Assembly (NCBI GenBank): GCA_963785075.1
Contig: CAWATW010000007.1
Coordinates: 372,001-436,000 of the forward strand
From: JAOUGY01 sp963785075
Lineage (GTDB): Bacteria > Actinomycetota > Acidimicrobiia > Spongiisociales > ZC4RG35
Direction: 5' to 3'
Length of the DNA stretch: 64,000 nucleotides
This document shows, one piece after another, positions 27,431-35,418 of the stretch. A program made the translations under genes and the position numbers. Positions within the stretch are counted from its first letter, which is position 1. Each line of letters starts with the position of its first letter. The notes beneath the pieces were generated by a model. The model did no database searches and was not told the origin of the DNA. It saw only the letters and a program-made list of their open reading frames with translations.

Positions 27431-28579
27431 CCTCCCTCGTCTCGGCCTTTGCAGAAGGACGGTTCCGCCGTCCCTGCACATCACGAGCCTCTGATGAGGA
27501 ACCGCTCCAAGGTCTCGCGCTTCAGCCCGCGCGCGGAGCAACTTCGACGGGTATCCGCCAGACAATCCTGGGTAGTAGTAGTCGATGAGTGCCTGGGGCG
27601 GGGCGAGCAGTCGCCGAAAGAAGCGGATGCTGTCTTTGAGGCGGCCCTCGCACAGGAATGGAGCAAGGAACTGGCGCCGGGAGCCCCGCAGGTATCCTCG
27701 ATTGCCATCGAGCTGCGTATGAGGTGGCCACATGAGTCTCCACGCAACCTCACGGATGCCTCTTGTGGGGACGCCTTTGAACGGCACGCCAAGCAGGCCG
27801 CTCACCGCTTGGTCGGCGGAGCCCACCAGGCATCCCATGCCTTCCAACACAGCCAAACTCCGGACACCGCTTCGCGCTTCGTGGTCCTGCTGGACGAGGC
27901 GTGCCACGTCGACGACCCCAAGGAGCCACGAGAACCGGTCCTTGTTGAGGTGAAGCAGGAACTGCATGAGGGCGCTGGCCGGATCGAGAGTCGCATAGCC
28001 TTCGTGAAAGGGGACGCGACGTGCCCACACCCCCGGGAGGTCGCGGAGCCAGATGCCCATCTTGAACGGATCGAAGTGAAGGTCGATGTCCACACCGCCG
28101 AACTCGACATCGACTGACTGCAGGTTCCCTCTTCGCACCAGACGGTTGAGCTCGCCGGTGAGAGCGTGGTCCGGCTGTAGGAGTTCGAGGACCTCATCTG
28201 CGCGATCGAGCTGATGAGGCGACAGCCAAAGATCCAGATCCCTCGATGGACGTTCTCCAATACGCCCATACCACTGCGCCTCGGCGGCGACCCCCTTGAA
28301 GACGGCAACCTCGATGCCCCCCGCCCCCAGCCGGTTGGTGACCTCGTCGAGGGCCGCCCACAGCTTCCGGTGGCGGGCTTGGATCGAGAGGTCGAGGAGC
28401 GCTAGGTGCCTCTCCACGTGCAACGGAACCACGATCTCACCACGGGCCACCGCGGACCACAACAGGCCGTGCATCCTGTGCTCGGCTGCGCTCTCCAGCA
28501 GTTCGTCGGGATCCTCGACGGTCTGTGGCAGCGGGCGCCCCGCAGCGAGTTCGATCAGAGCCGGGTGCGGTCTGGCCAT
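27266..28579 (-). CDS. NTP_transf_5-type nucleotidyltransferase of the lasso-peptide cluster
   Basis: A 437-codon frame. The motif AVFKGVAAEAQWYGRIGERPSRDLDLWL is characteristic of the large nucleotidyltransferase family (PF14907), with VDIDLHFDPF and LDPASALMQFLLHLNKDRFSW following. Members occur beside HPr-kinase-like genes in some lasso-peptide clusters and are thought to act in tailoring. ATG 28579 overlaps the stop of the small frame upstream (TGATG). The last ~70 residues are doubtful: they overlap the convergent polymerase gene, and the frame ending at 27481 gives a more natural tail (ARGLKRETLERFLIRGS). A frame change near 27530 is therefore possible. Confidence 0.72.
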   Translation of the reverse strand: MARPHPALIELAAGRPLPQTVEDPDELLESAAEHRMHGLLWSAVARGEIVVPLHVERHLALLDLSIQARHRKLWAALDEVTNRLGAGGIEVAVFKGVAAEAQWYGRIGERPSRDLDLWLSPHQLDRADEVLELLQPDHALTGELNRLVRRGNLQSVDVEFGGVDIDLHFDPFKMGIWLRDLPGVWARRVPFHEGYATLDPASALMQFLLHLNKDRFSWLLGVVDVARLVQQDHEARSGVRSLAVLEGMGCLVGSADQAVSGLLGVPFKGVPTRGIREVAWRLMWPPHTQLDGNRGYLRGSRRQFLAPFLCEGRLKDSIRFFRRLLAPPQALIDYYYPGLSGGYPSKLLRARAEARDLGAVPHQRLVMCRDGGTVLLQRPRRGRSLDIEPRLSQIRPNRLPERLRTWQIIVQLQTGSFFRYERIGEWQRKKKGQYRLL

Positions 28580-28791
28580 CAGAAGGTTCCCAACGTACCT
28601 CGCCCAACAGCCTCAGCTCGATGCACGGTCAGCGTTGCGCCTGACAGGGCGGTGACCGGCGCCGTGTTCGCGGTGCGCATGACAAGCCGGGCGAATGGCC
28701 CGGGCGGAAGGAAGACCATCGAAACGGATTCGACAATCAACATCCGAATCGTCTCCTGTGTGCGCCGCCGAACCGAGTGTCCCGTCCCCAT
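28579..28791 (-). CDS. Small hypothetical protein upstream of the nucleotidyltransferase
   Basis: A 70-residue frame (ATG 28791) with a hydrophobic middle (IRMLIVESVSMVFLPPGPF) and the tail TAPVTALSGATLTVHRAEA. Its stop overlaps the start of the nucleotidyltransferase gene, which suggests translational coupling, and its codon use looks normal. I do not recognise it. It may be the end of a longer, frame-broken gene. The 219 bases between it and the B2 gene hold nothing else I can support. Confidence 0.35.
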   Translation of the reverse strand: MGTGHSVRRRTQETIRMLIVESVSMVFLPPGPFARLVMRTANTAPVTALSGATLTVHRAEAVGRGTLGTF

Positions 28792-29010
28792 GTGCTCCCC
28801 GGTTGACGCGACAACCTGAACGGGCCAGGGCGATCGGGAGTCGGCGACGGCGATCGGCCGATCAGCTCGGTATGGTTCTCCGGTCGGTGCGTCGGCGCCC
28901 CAACGTGGCGCATGTGAGTGACCGGACCGGCCAGGCCGGTTCGGGATCCGGCTTGAGACGACTTCCGACGGTCCCCTTCGATTTCAGCGTTACCGAATGC
29001 GAGGCGGTTT

Positions 29011-29461
29011 GTGAATCCCAGTTTCCTGCGGTTCATGAAGATCACCCGACGCGAGTGGGAGGTCGTGTTCAAGACGGCCCTGGTGGCACCTCGACTACAG
29101 AGGCAACTCCGCACGCACGGGTACAACCATGCTCGACGGTGGTTGGACGCGCGATCCGATACCGGCGTCGGCAGCGATGATGTGCCTACGGTGGTCAGGG
29201 CATGTGAAGCGGCGATGCGACGGATGCCTCTGCACTTCTCGTGCCTCGACCGCTCACTGATCCTCTGGTGGCTGCTCGGAGGCGACGAGAGGGCGGGTAT
29301 TCGTCTGGGGGTCGCGGCCTCCCTCCGACCACCGTTCGCCACCTCTCTTCCACGCCTGGGTCGAGGTCGATGGTGTGGTCGTCAACGATGCACCGGATGT
29401 TGCTGCCACATACCGACCTTTCGTGGCGGTGGACGCGCTGCGGCCCGAGAACTTCTCGTGA
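29011..29461 (+). CDS. Lasso-peptide B2-type leader peptidase (transglutaminase-like), frame-broken
   Basis: The start (VNPSFLRFMKITRREWEVVFKTA) leads into MRRMPLHFSCLDRSLILWWLL, the cysteine motif C-L-x-R-S-L-x-L-W of lasso B2 proteins. The frame changes near 29340. In the next frame FHAWVEVDGVVVNDAPD supplies the catalytic His and Asp, ending PENFS at 29461. Restored length is about 150 residues, the family norm. The enzyme cuts the leader from the precursor with help from the RRE protein. Unusually, it lies on the plus strand, facing the rest of the cluster. The uncorrected frame runs to 29562. Confidence 0.78.
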
Positions 29462-29519
29462 CTGTCGAAGATGCAGGCACTCGGAGGCAGCCAGGTCCGA
29501 TCTTCGTATGGGGACCCGG

Positions 29520-30681
29520 TCATGCGTTCGTGACGGGTTTCGCGGGACCGAACATTCCGTAGCGCTCCGCCAACTCGGTCACGAACCGAAGCGCCACCGG
29601 GCGGGCAGTGAACAGCCCGGGGAAACCCTCCATCACCTGATGCGTCAGCTCGTCCAGCGTTCGGCGACCGTCCAGCTCTCTGAGGACCAGGGCCGCTGCC
29701 GGAACCGTGTTCGTGGGATCGGGACTGGTCGTGGGATCACGTCCGGCGAGATCGCCGAGCGGAGGCGGCATCGAAAGAAAGGTGGACTGGCGAAACGAGC
29801 GAGACCGAACGCTGGATTCGAGGTCGGTGTTCCAGGTCCAGACGTACGAACCGGCCACCAGGTCCGCCGCGCACCCGCACTCGCAGCGAATCGCCTGCGC
29901 CGATGCTCATTCGATCTGCGAGCGGTGCGTACACCATTCCGTAGACGGTGGAAGGTTCGAACGGAGATGTCGAATATGAGAGGTCGTCCATGATGAACGC
30001 CTTGAACCACAGCCCGAGACCGTCGATCTCAACGGGCCGCTCGAAGTTCCACACCGCTGAGCCGGCCACGCTCGGATGTTCGACCGTGCGGTAGTCGATG
30101 GTCGCCCACTGTTTCGGTTCGGCAACGACGTCGTCCTGCGAGATGCTGCGTCTCTGCAGAGTGTTCACGGCATACGGGATCGCAGCGCTCATGTCGAGGC
30201 CGAAAGCCGACCACGGGTCTGTGAGCTCACCATGGGCGATCGGATCGAACACCGGAGCGATCCACAGCTCGTCGGCGATCGGGATCTGTGTGCCGCCCGG
30301 GCGCAGAAACCTGGTTCTGGCATCGATGATCGATGCCAGGTGGCCCTCGTGGAGCGGCAAGGTCCCCCGAAGGTCCGATATCAATACGTCGGCGCGCTCG
30401 GGTAGTTCAACGGAAGTCGACATCATCTCGACCAGAACCATCCTGTCGAGGAACCCGTTGACAGCGGCACTCTCGCGGGCAATCGCGATGGCGGGGTTGG
30501 ATTCGATCGCGTACACGCGCCCCGCCCCGAGCCGACACGCCAGAAGCGAGAATGCGCCGGTGCCTGCACCGAGGTCCACCACCACGTCGCCTGGTCGAAC
30601 ACACCTGCGCAGAGCCTCTGCGTATGCGGTGGACCGCGCAGGGTCGGCAATCATCCTTCCGAAGGAATCTACGGTGTACAT
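29520..30681 (-). CDS. PRMT-like SAM methyltransferase with PqqD-like C-terminal segment, frame-broken
   Basis: ATG 30681, preceded by GGAGGGAA, opens MYTVDSFGRMIADPARS. Motif I is VVDLGAGTGAFSLLACRLGA, with the acidic VYAIESNP loop and VLISDLRG, an arrangement like protein arginine methyltransferases. Near 29840 the frame changes. The continuation SYVWTWNTDLESSVRS, FRQSTF matches the end of PRMT-like enzymes. It then runs into RELDGRRTLDELTHQVMEGF, which looks like the helical half of a PqqD domain. It probably methylates the RiPP. It overlaps the kinase gene by 13 bases, so it belongs to the operon. Confidence 0.72.
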
Positions 30682-31682
30682 TTCCCTCCGAGGTCCGGCG
30701 CCGGATGTAGCCCCGAGTGCTCGATGATGGCGTCGGCAATCTCGGCGCGGGACGAGCCGCGACGCCCGTAGGAGAGCCACCAAACCGGGATCTCGTTGGC
30801 TACCGCTGTGAGAACCGCGAAACGTTCACGCCGACGAGCTGCTGCCCCTGCAACCGGGGCAGCGAAGCTCACCGAGGCCAGTGCCACCACCGCTTCGACC
30901 GGCGGAATCCGCTGGAATTTCAACGTATCTGTGTTGTCGCTCGAATCGAGGAGGTAGATGGCGGCGAGCTCCGTCGCTTGATCGCAGAATGAACGCCTCT
31001 CGCCGAGAGGAATGCTCAGTTTGTCGAAGTCCGGATGGATCACCCGCAGTTCCCTGGTCGACCCTGTGTATCGCTCCGCGTCGGCGGGCCACATGCGCAT
31101 GTTCGGGTAGCCGGCCCTTCCGTGCGGCACACCGTTTCGGACGTCGATCGGTAAGATGTCGTCGGTTAGCAGGCGAAACCCCCTGACCATGAGCTCGGCC
31201 GCCAACGAGGATTTGCCTCCTCCATTTGCTGCGCAGAACGCGATCGCTCCGCTCTCTCCGACGACCGCGGAGGCGTGCAAAGCTGGTGTTCCTTCGCTCT
31301 CCAGCCAGTACGCCAACACCCCGCCCAGCAGGCGGATCTCCGCGATGTAGGCCAGCGACGGGTCGGCCAGCGAGCACCGGATACGTCCTTCATCCAGGAA
31401 GAAGGTCGCCTCGTCAACGAAATCCAACACATCCATTCCGGCCACTCGATGCAGTGCGAACGCTCCAGCTTGGTGTCGGATCGGGCTTCCCCACTCCTCC
31501 CGGGGAACCACCGGTTCGTCGACGACCAGGAAGACCACATCTGGGGGTGATGTCGACGGTCGCATCGCCATGGCAGGCTCGCGTTCAACCCCCAGCACCA
31601 GTCCGAACACCTCGTACGCCCGCACGGTGGGATCCAAAGCACGGTCTTGGTTGGCGTGATGACGGCTGGGATCGACGGTCAA
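30669..31682 (-). CDS. HPr-kinase-like enzyme of the lasso-peptide cluster
   Basis: A 337-residue protein. The second half is an HprK-type kinase: ALHASAVVGESG (His near 136), Walker A CAANGGGKSSLAAELM (151-159) and LLTDDILPIDV with the paired aspartates. The N-terminal 120 residues are variable. In lasso clusters such kinases phosphorylate the peptide, commonly at a C-terminal serine. The precursor here ends in alanine, so another Ser/Thr (Ser15 or Thr13 of the predicted core) would have to be used. The start TTG 31682 overlaps the stop of the upstream gene (TTGA). A later GTG cannot be excluded. Confidence 0.8.
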   Translation of the reverse strand: MTVDPSRHHANQDRALDPTVRAYEVFGLVLGVEREPAMAMRPSTSPPDVVFLVVDEPVVPREEWGSPIRHQAGAFALHRVAGMDVLDFVDEATFFLDEGRIRCSLADPSLAYIAEIRLLGGVLAYWLESEGTPALHASAVVGESGAIAFCAANGGGKSSLAAELMVRGFRLLTDDILPIDVRNGVPHGRAGYPNMRMWPADAERYTGSTRELRVIHPDFDKLSIPLGERRSFCDQATELAAIYLLDSSDNTDTLKFQRIPPVEAVVALASVSFAAPVAGAAARRRERFAVLTAVANEIPVWWLSYGRRGSSRAEIADAIIEHSGLHPAPDLGGKCTP

Positions 31683-32866
31683 CCGGCACCGCCCCGAAAC
31701 CCTTGGATCAGCCTGGCCTTGGCCAGTCGGTCCGCGAACTCGCTGACATCGGTGTGGAGACTACTGGGATCGACCTCATAGGTCTCCAGCATCGCGCGCA
31801 CCGTAGCGTCGATCTCTCCGTTGGCGACCAGACCCTTCCAGACGTCTGCACCCGTCCCTTCGAGCACGAACTGGCGTCCGTCGACCAGGTTGGTGAGGAC
31901 CACCTCGTCGTCGGTCCGCGCGTACAACACGTCGTCACCAGGGTGGATCGGCCCGACGCCCCAATTCTGAATTTCGACGGCGACGGACCGTTGGGTGGGT
32001 TCGTGACGGTGCTCGATGCAGATCTCTGGCGGCAGCACGGTCCATCCGTCCTGCACCTGTTGGGCGTCGTCATCCCAGAACGACCAGTCGGGCTCCGCCC
32101 AGGGAAGACATACGTGCTCGGTGAGCCCCACCCAGTACCGGCGGTCGGCCGCCAGCAGATTCGCCCAGCCCGCCTGCCACCGCTCGCCCCGTGCACCCTG
32201 CGGGGTGAGGTCCTTCATCTCGGCGGCCGCGATTGACGAAAGCACGCGTTGCTCGCTGTGTTCGATGGCTTTCAGGAGAGGGGGCGGAGCGAGAAGACAT
32301 GCAAATACGATCTTGTCTGCGCGAGACACACTCAGGTACTCGCCGACCCTCGCACCGGAGTAGGCGCAGTCGTCGACGATCACCTCGAGGTCGGATGCCG
32401 AGCCGATGCCGACGATCTGGTCGTGGCGTAACCCCAACTCGTACGCCAGCATGCCCAACACGATCAGGCCACCGCGGGGGATGCCCACAAACGCAGCATC
32501 CGTGAGTCGCTCACCGAGGGTTGATCGAAGTCGAGACGCCAGGCGCCCAACGTGTTCTTCGACATCGTTGTAGCCGAGGCGGACCACCCGGTCGGGCAGT
32601 CCCGTCAGAAACCGGCGCATCGAATCAAACCAGGCCGTGGAGTGCACGCCAAATTCGCGATAGACGATTCCGAGCGCCGGCGTCGGCGTGTCCCGGACCA
32701 CGATGCGAGCGTCGGTCACGCCGGGGGGATCTCCATGCCTGGCAAGAGCGCGACCAATACCCACTGCATCAACGGGCGGTGTGCCTGCAAGCTTGTCCAA
32801 CAATGGACCAAGATCAGGGCAGAGGATCTCGAGCTTCAGCGCGCCCGATCGGGCAGGATCGCACAC
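31679..32866 (-). CDS. Phosphoribosyltransferase-like protein fused to a PqqD/RRE domain
   Basis: A 395-residue protein with an unusual architecture. Residues ~100-220 are a type I phosphoribosyltransferase fold: VGIPRGGLIVLGMLAYELGL and the PRPP-binding loop VIVDDCAYSG (162-171). Residues ~315-388 resemble PqqD/RRE: DDEVVLTNLVDGRQFVLEGT, then VDPSSLHTDVSEFADRLAKARLI. The RRE would bind the leader and bring the transferase to the peptide, or to another partner. It starts with GTG 32866, 20 bases after the precursor stop. Peptide phosphoribosylation is an inference. I know of no established lasso tailoring enzyme of this kind. Confidence 0.72.
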   Translation of the reverse strand: MCDPARSGALKLEILCPDLGPLLDKLAGTPPVDAVGIGRALARHGDPPGVTDARIVVRDTPTPALGIVYREFGVHSTAWFDSMRRFLTGLPDRVVRLGYNDVEEHVGRLASRLRSTLGERLTDAAFVGIPRGGLIVLGMLAYELGLRHDQIVGIGSASDLEVIVDDCAYSGARVGEYLSVSRADKIVFACLLAPPPLLKAIEHSEQRVLSSIAAAEMKDLTPQGARGERWQAGWANLLAADRRYWVGLTEHVCLPWAEPDWSFWDDDAQQVQDGWTVLPPEICIEHRHEPTQRSVAVEIQNWGVGPIHPGDDVLYARTDDEVVLTNLVDGRQFVLEGTGADVWKGLVANGEIDATVRAMLETYEVDPSSLHTDVSEFADRLAKARLIQGFRGGAG

Positions 32867-32886
32867 ACCGACGTGTTCGGGCGGCG

Positions 32887-33024
32887 CTAGGCCATCGCCG
32901 GCATGCTGCCTGTGAAGGCTGCATCCGTGGGGAAGGTCATCCCCAATACTTCGGTGAGCTGCGATATGGTCCCGTACTCGATGAGTTCGGGCTTGACGTA
33001 CGTCTTTTTGCTGCCCTCCACCAC
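32887..33024 (-). CDS. Lasso-peptide precursor (leader plus predicted core)
   Basis: A 45-residue peptide read from GTG 33024, which has AGGAGG four bases upstream. The leader contains TYVKPELIEYGTISQLTE, matching the lasso leader pattern Y-x2-P-x-L-x3-G-x4-LT. If the conserved Thr is at -2, the core begins at Val: ring segment VLGMTFPTD and tail AAFTGSMPAMA. Asp9 then sits exactly where the ring acceptor belongs. Val1 would be unusual, since Gly, Ala, Ser or Cys is the norm. A Gly start two residues later would give a seven-membered ring to the same Asp. The gene lies between the cyclase and the tailoring genes. Confidence 0.78.
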   Translation of the reverse strand: MVEGSKKTYVKPELIEYGTISQLTEVLGMTFPTDAAFTGSMPAMA

Positions 33025-33088
33025 GTGCCCTCCTCTGGAGCGGATAGTGACAAGCATAGGCGAGTGTTGGACCGCAGACAATGGTGCC

Positions 33089-34963
33089 TCATTCCCAATA
33101 CGTCCGCAGCCAGATCTCCGTCGAGAGCACGGGCCACTCTGCGCCCTCGTCGGTTCCCCGCCGGAGACCGCCAATGAGCGCGTCTCGGTCGACGATTCCC
33201 ATCTCTGCGAGTCGCGAGGTCCTCAGGAGGTGCTCGACGGTGCTGTTTTCCCGTTCGCGAATGCCTCGCTTGTAGAGAGCGTCGGGGTAGAACTTTCCGG
33301 CGAGCCGCCGCGCTGCTTCGGGCATCACACCTCGCATGGCCTCACGAACAAGCGCCTTTCGTTCGTCACCCCTGTTGAGCAGCCACTGCGGAACGCCGAT
33401 GGTGAACTGTGCAAGCCGGCGATCGCTCCACGGATCCAGGAGGGCCAGCCCATGGCGGGCGTGATTGCGTTCGTTCCACACGAGCCCGCGACGAGTGAAC
33501 AGGTCGTTGATGGCTTGGTAGCGCAGGCCAGAGGCCCCCGAACGGAAAGGCGGACCAGAAGGTGCCCAGCGCGTCGCCTCCTCGAGCGACACCCGTTCGG
33601 CGAAGTCTTGCCGAATCCATGATGGAAACGACTGGTTGTGAGCCTTGCGCAGCACCTTCGTCCTCACGAGGTGCTCCATTCGATCAGGCATCAGTGAGGC
33701 GGCCACCGGCCACATGACCCGCCTGGCGAGCACCTGAGGGAGGCTCATTTCATCTGCCTGCGCATGTCGATGGAGGTGTTGCATCGCCCTCAACGGCCTT
33801 CGTTTCAGCTCTCCTGGGTAGTCGAACACGTCGCCCCCACAAATGGTATCGCCGCTGGCACCGGTGAACATCGCACCGATGCCTTCGTACTCTGCGGCGG
33901 CGTATACGCGATCATGAAGGACCTGGAACGCGCCCATCAGCGGCTCGTCGCGGTCCGGCCCGTGAAGCGGCAGATCGCGGAGCGGCCACGCATCGTCGGC
34001 GGCGATGTCGGAGGCGGCGAATCCGTAGCGATCGACGATGTGGTGGCTCACGTGGCGCTCGTCGCTCGTGTCGAGCTCGTCGAAAGCGAAGCTGAAGGCT
34101 CGAACGGATCCTGGCTGTCCTTGTTCTTGGAGATGACCCATGGTGGCGGCCACCGCTCCAGAATCCAGTCCTCCACTCAGCCAAACGCCCATTGGGACAT
34201 CTGGAGCCATGCGTGAGCGGATTGCCTCCGTGAGGACCTGCCGGAGATGGGCCGCATAGTCCAATTCGGTCCGATACTCGATGACAGCATTGGGATCCAC
34301 GTCCCAATAGCGACTGACGGAGTGGTGGCCCGACTTGGCCTCAACTGAATGAGCGGCCGGGATCTGTTCTATCCCCTCGTAGAACGTCCACTGTGGCATA
34401 CCTGCCGTACTCGCCAGGTATGCGCCGACCATCGCCTCATTGATCCGCACCGGGGCATGGGTCGCGGCGAGGATCTGCTTGACCTCGGATGCAACGTAGA
34501 ACCGACCGCCATGTGCGCTCACATACAACGGTCGGATCCCTGAGGTGTCGCGGGCTGCGAAGAGCATCTTGGCCTGTGTGTTCCAGATGACGAAGGTGAA
34601 ATCACCCAGAAGTCGCTCAGGAGCGATCCGACCCCACCTCCGGAAGGCCGCAAGGATCAGGTCACAATCGGTGGTACTGCCGCCGGCGAGTGCGATCTCG
34701 GATGTGAGCTCGGCGAGAAGGAACGCGCGATTGTCGATCCGCGCATCAGCCACGATCACGAGGTCGCCCGAGACGACAGGCTCTGCCGTCCATGATGCTC
34801 CCTGGGTCGCACGCGTCGTGAGCTGAGCGAGAGCTGCATCTGGTGCCTCCCAAGCCATGGCACCGTTCACAGCCCGGTGATCGGCCGCCGTCATCATCGA
34901 CTCGATAACGCCAGTTTCGAGGGTTCGCCCTCTGAAGTCGATGACAGCGCACACGCCGCCCAT
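33089..34963 (-). CDS. Lasso-peptide macrolactam synthetase (asparagine-synthase-like)
   Basis: A 624-residue asparagine-synthase homologue. The N-terminal glutaminase-like domain begins MGGVCAVIDF. Aligned with MCGIAGIID, position 2 is Gly instead of the catalytic Cys, so it should not release ammonia from glutamine; this is usual for lasso C proteins. The synthetase domain has the pyrophosphate motif SGGLDS (263-268). It activates the Asp/Glu side chain of the core with ATP and closes the macrolactam on the core's N-terminus. It is encoded between the RRE and the precursor, on the same strand. Confidence 0.88.
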   Translation of the reverse strand: MGGVCAVIDFRGRTLETGVIESMMTAADHRAVNGAMAWEAPDAALAQLTTRATQGASWTAEPVVSGDLVIVADARIDNRAFLLAELTSEIALAGGSTTDCDLILAAFRRWGRIAPERLLGDFTFVIWNTQAKMLFAARDTSGIRPLYVSAHGGRFYVASEVKQILAATHAPVRINEAMVGAYLASTAGMPQWTFYEGIEQIPAAHSVEAKSGHHSVSRYWDVDPNAVIEYRTELDYAAHLRQVLTEAIRSRMAPDVPMGVWLSGGLDSGAVAATMGHLQEQGQPGSVRAFSFAFDELDTSDERHVSHHIVDRYGFAASDIAADDAWPLRDLPLHGPDRDEPLMGAFQVLHDRVYAAAEYEGIGAMFTGASGDTICGGDVFDYPGELKRRPLRAMQHLHRHAQADEMSLPQVLARRVMWPVAASLMPDRMEHLVRTKVLRKAHNQSFPSWIRQDFAERVSLEEATRWAPSGPPFRSGASGLRYQAINDLFTRRGLVWNERNHARHGLALLDPWSDRRLAQFTIGVPQWLLNRGDERKALVREAMRGVMPEAARRLAGKFYPDALYKRGIRERENSTVEHLLRTSRLAEMGIVDRDALIGGLRRGTDEGAEWPVLSTEIWLRTYWE

Positions 34964-35038
34964 CAGCCGGCGCCCCGCCCGAAGTGTGGGTTGCGGGTGG
35001 TCGAGCCGTGAGCTTGACGACCAGCCGAGCGAGGCGCC

Positions 35039-35317
35039 CTATCCGACAGCAACCAGCCCGCGCTCCTCGAGCTCATCAACGAGCTCCTGCATGTCGCGGC
35101 GCAGCGTCTCGAGGTCGGTGTCGTACTCCTCGCCCAGCCTTTCCACGGTTCGCTCGAACGAGTGCCCGGAAACGAGCAGATCGATCATTCGGGTTCCAAC
35201 CTCGTTGAGTCCGTAGTACGACTCGTTCTCGAGGTGCAGCATGACGGCTTCGCCCGTGTGCACGGTCTGTATCAGCACGTGGTCGGGGATGGAGATCGTG
35301 TCAGCGGATTCGGTCAT
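35039..35317 (-). CDS. PqqD-family RiPP recognition element (lasso B1-type)
   Basis: A 92-residue stand-alone RRE. ATG 35317 follows GGAGGGGA. The beta strands VLIQTVHTGEAVMLHLENESYYGLN and NEVGTRMIDLL are typical, followed by FERTVERLGEEYDTDLETLRRDMQELVDELEERGLV. Such proteins hold the leader and deliver the precursor to the B2 protease and the cyclase. It is 75 bases upstream of the cyclase gene, on the same strand. Confidence 0.88.
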   Translation of the reverse strand: MTESADTISIPDHVLIQTVHTGEAVMLHLENESYYGLNEVGTRMIDLLVSGHSFERTVERLGEEYDTDLETLRRDMQELVDELEERGLVAVG

Positions 35318-35418
35318 GACTCCCCTCCACCCGTGGCCGCAGCAGTGCTCGAAGTCTACCACGCGACGAACCTGGCCCTCTTGCCACGTGTTGCCCGTGG
35401 CTGCTTTCCACCAAGCGA

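Noticed and set aside
33089..34963. Housekeeping asparagine synthetase
   Set aside because: The glutaminase cysteine is missing and the gene lies between an RRE and a lasso-type precursor.
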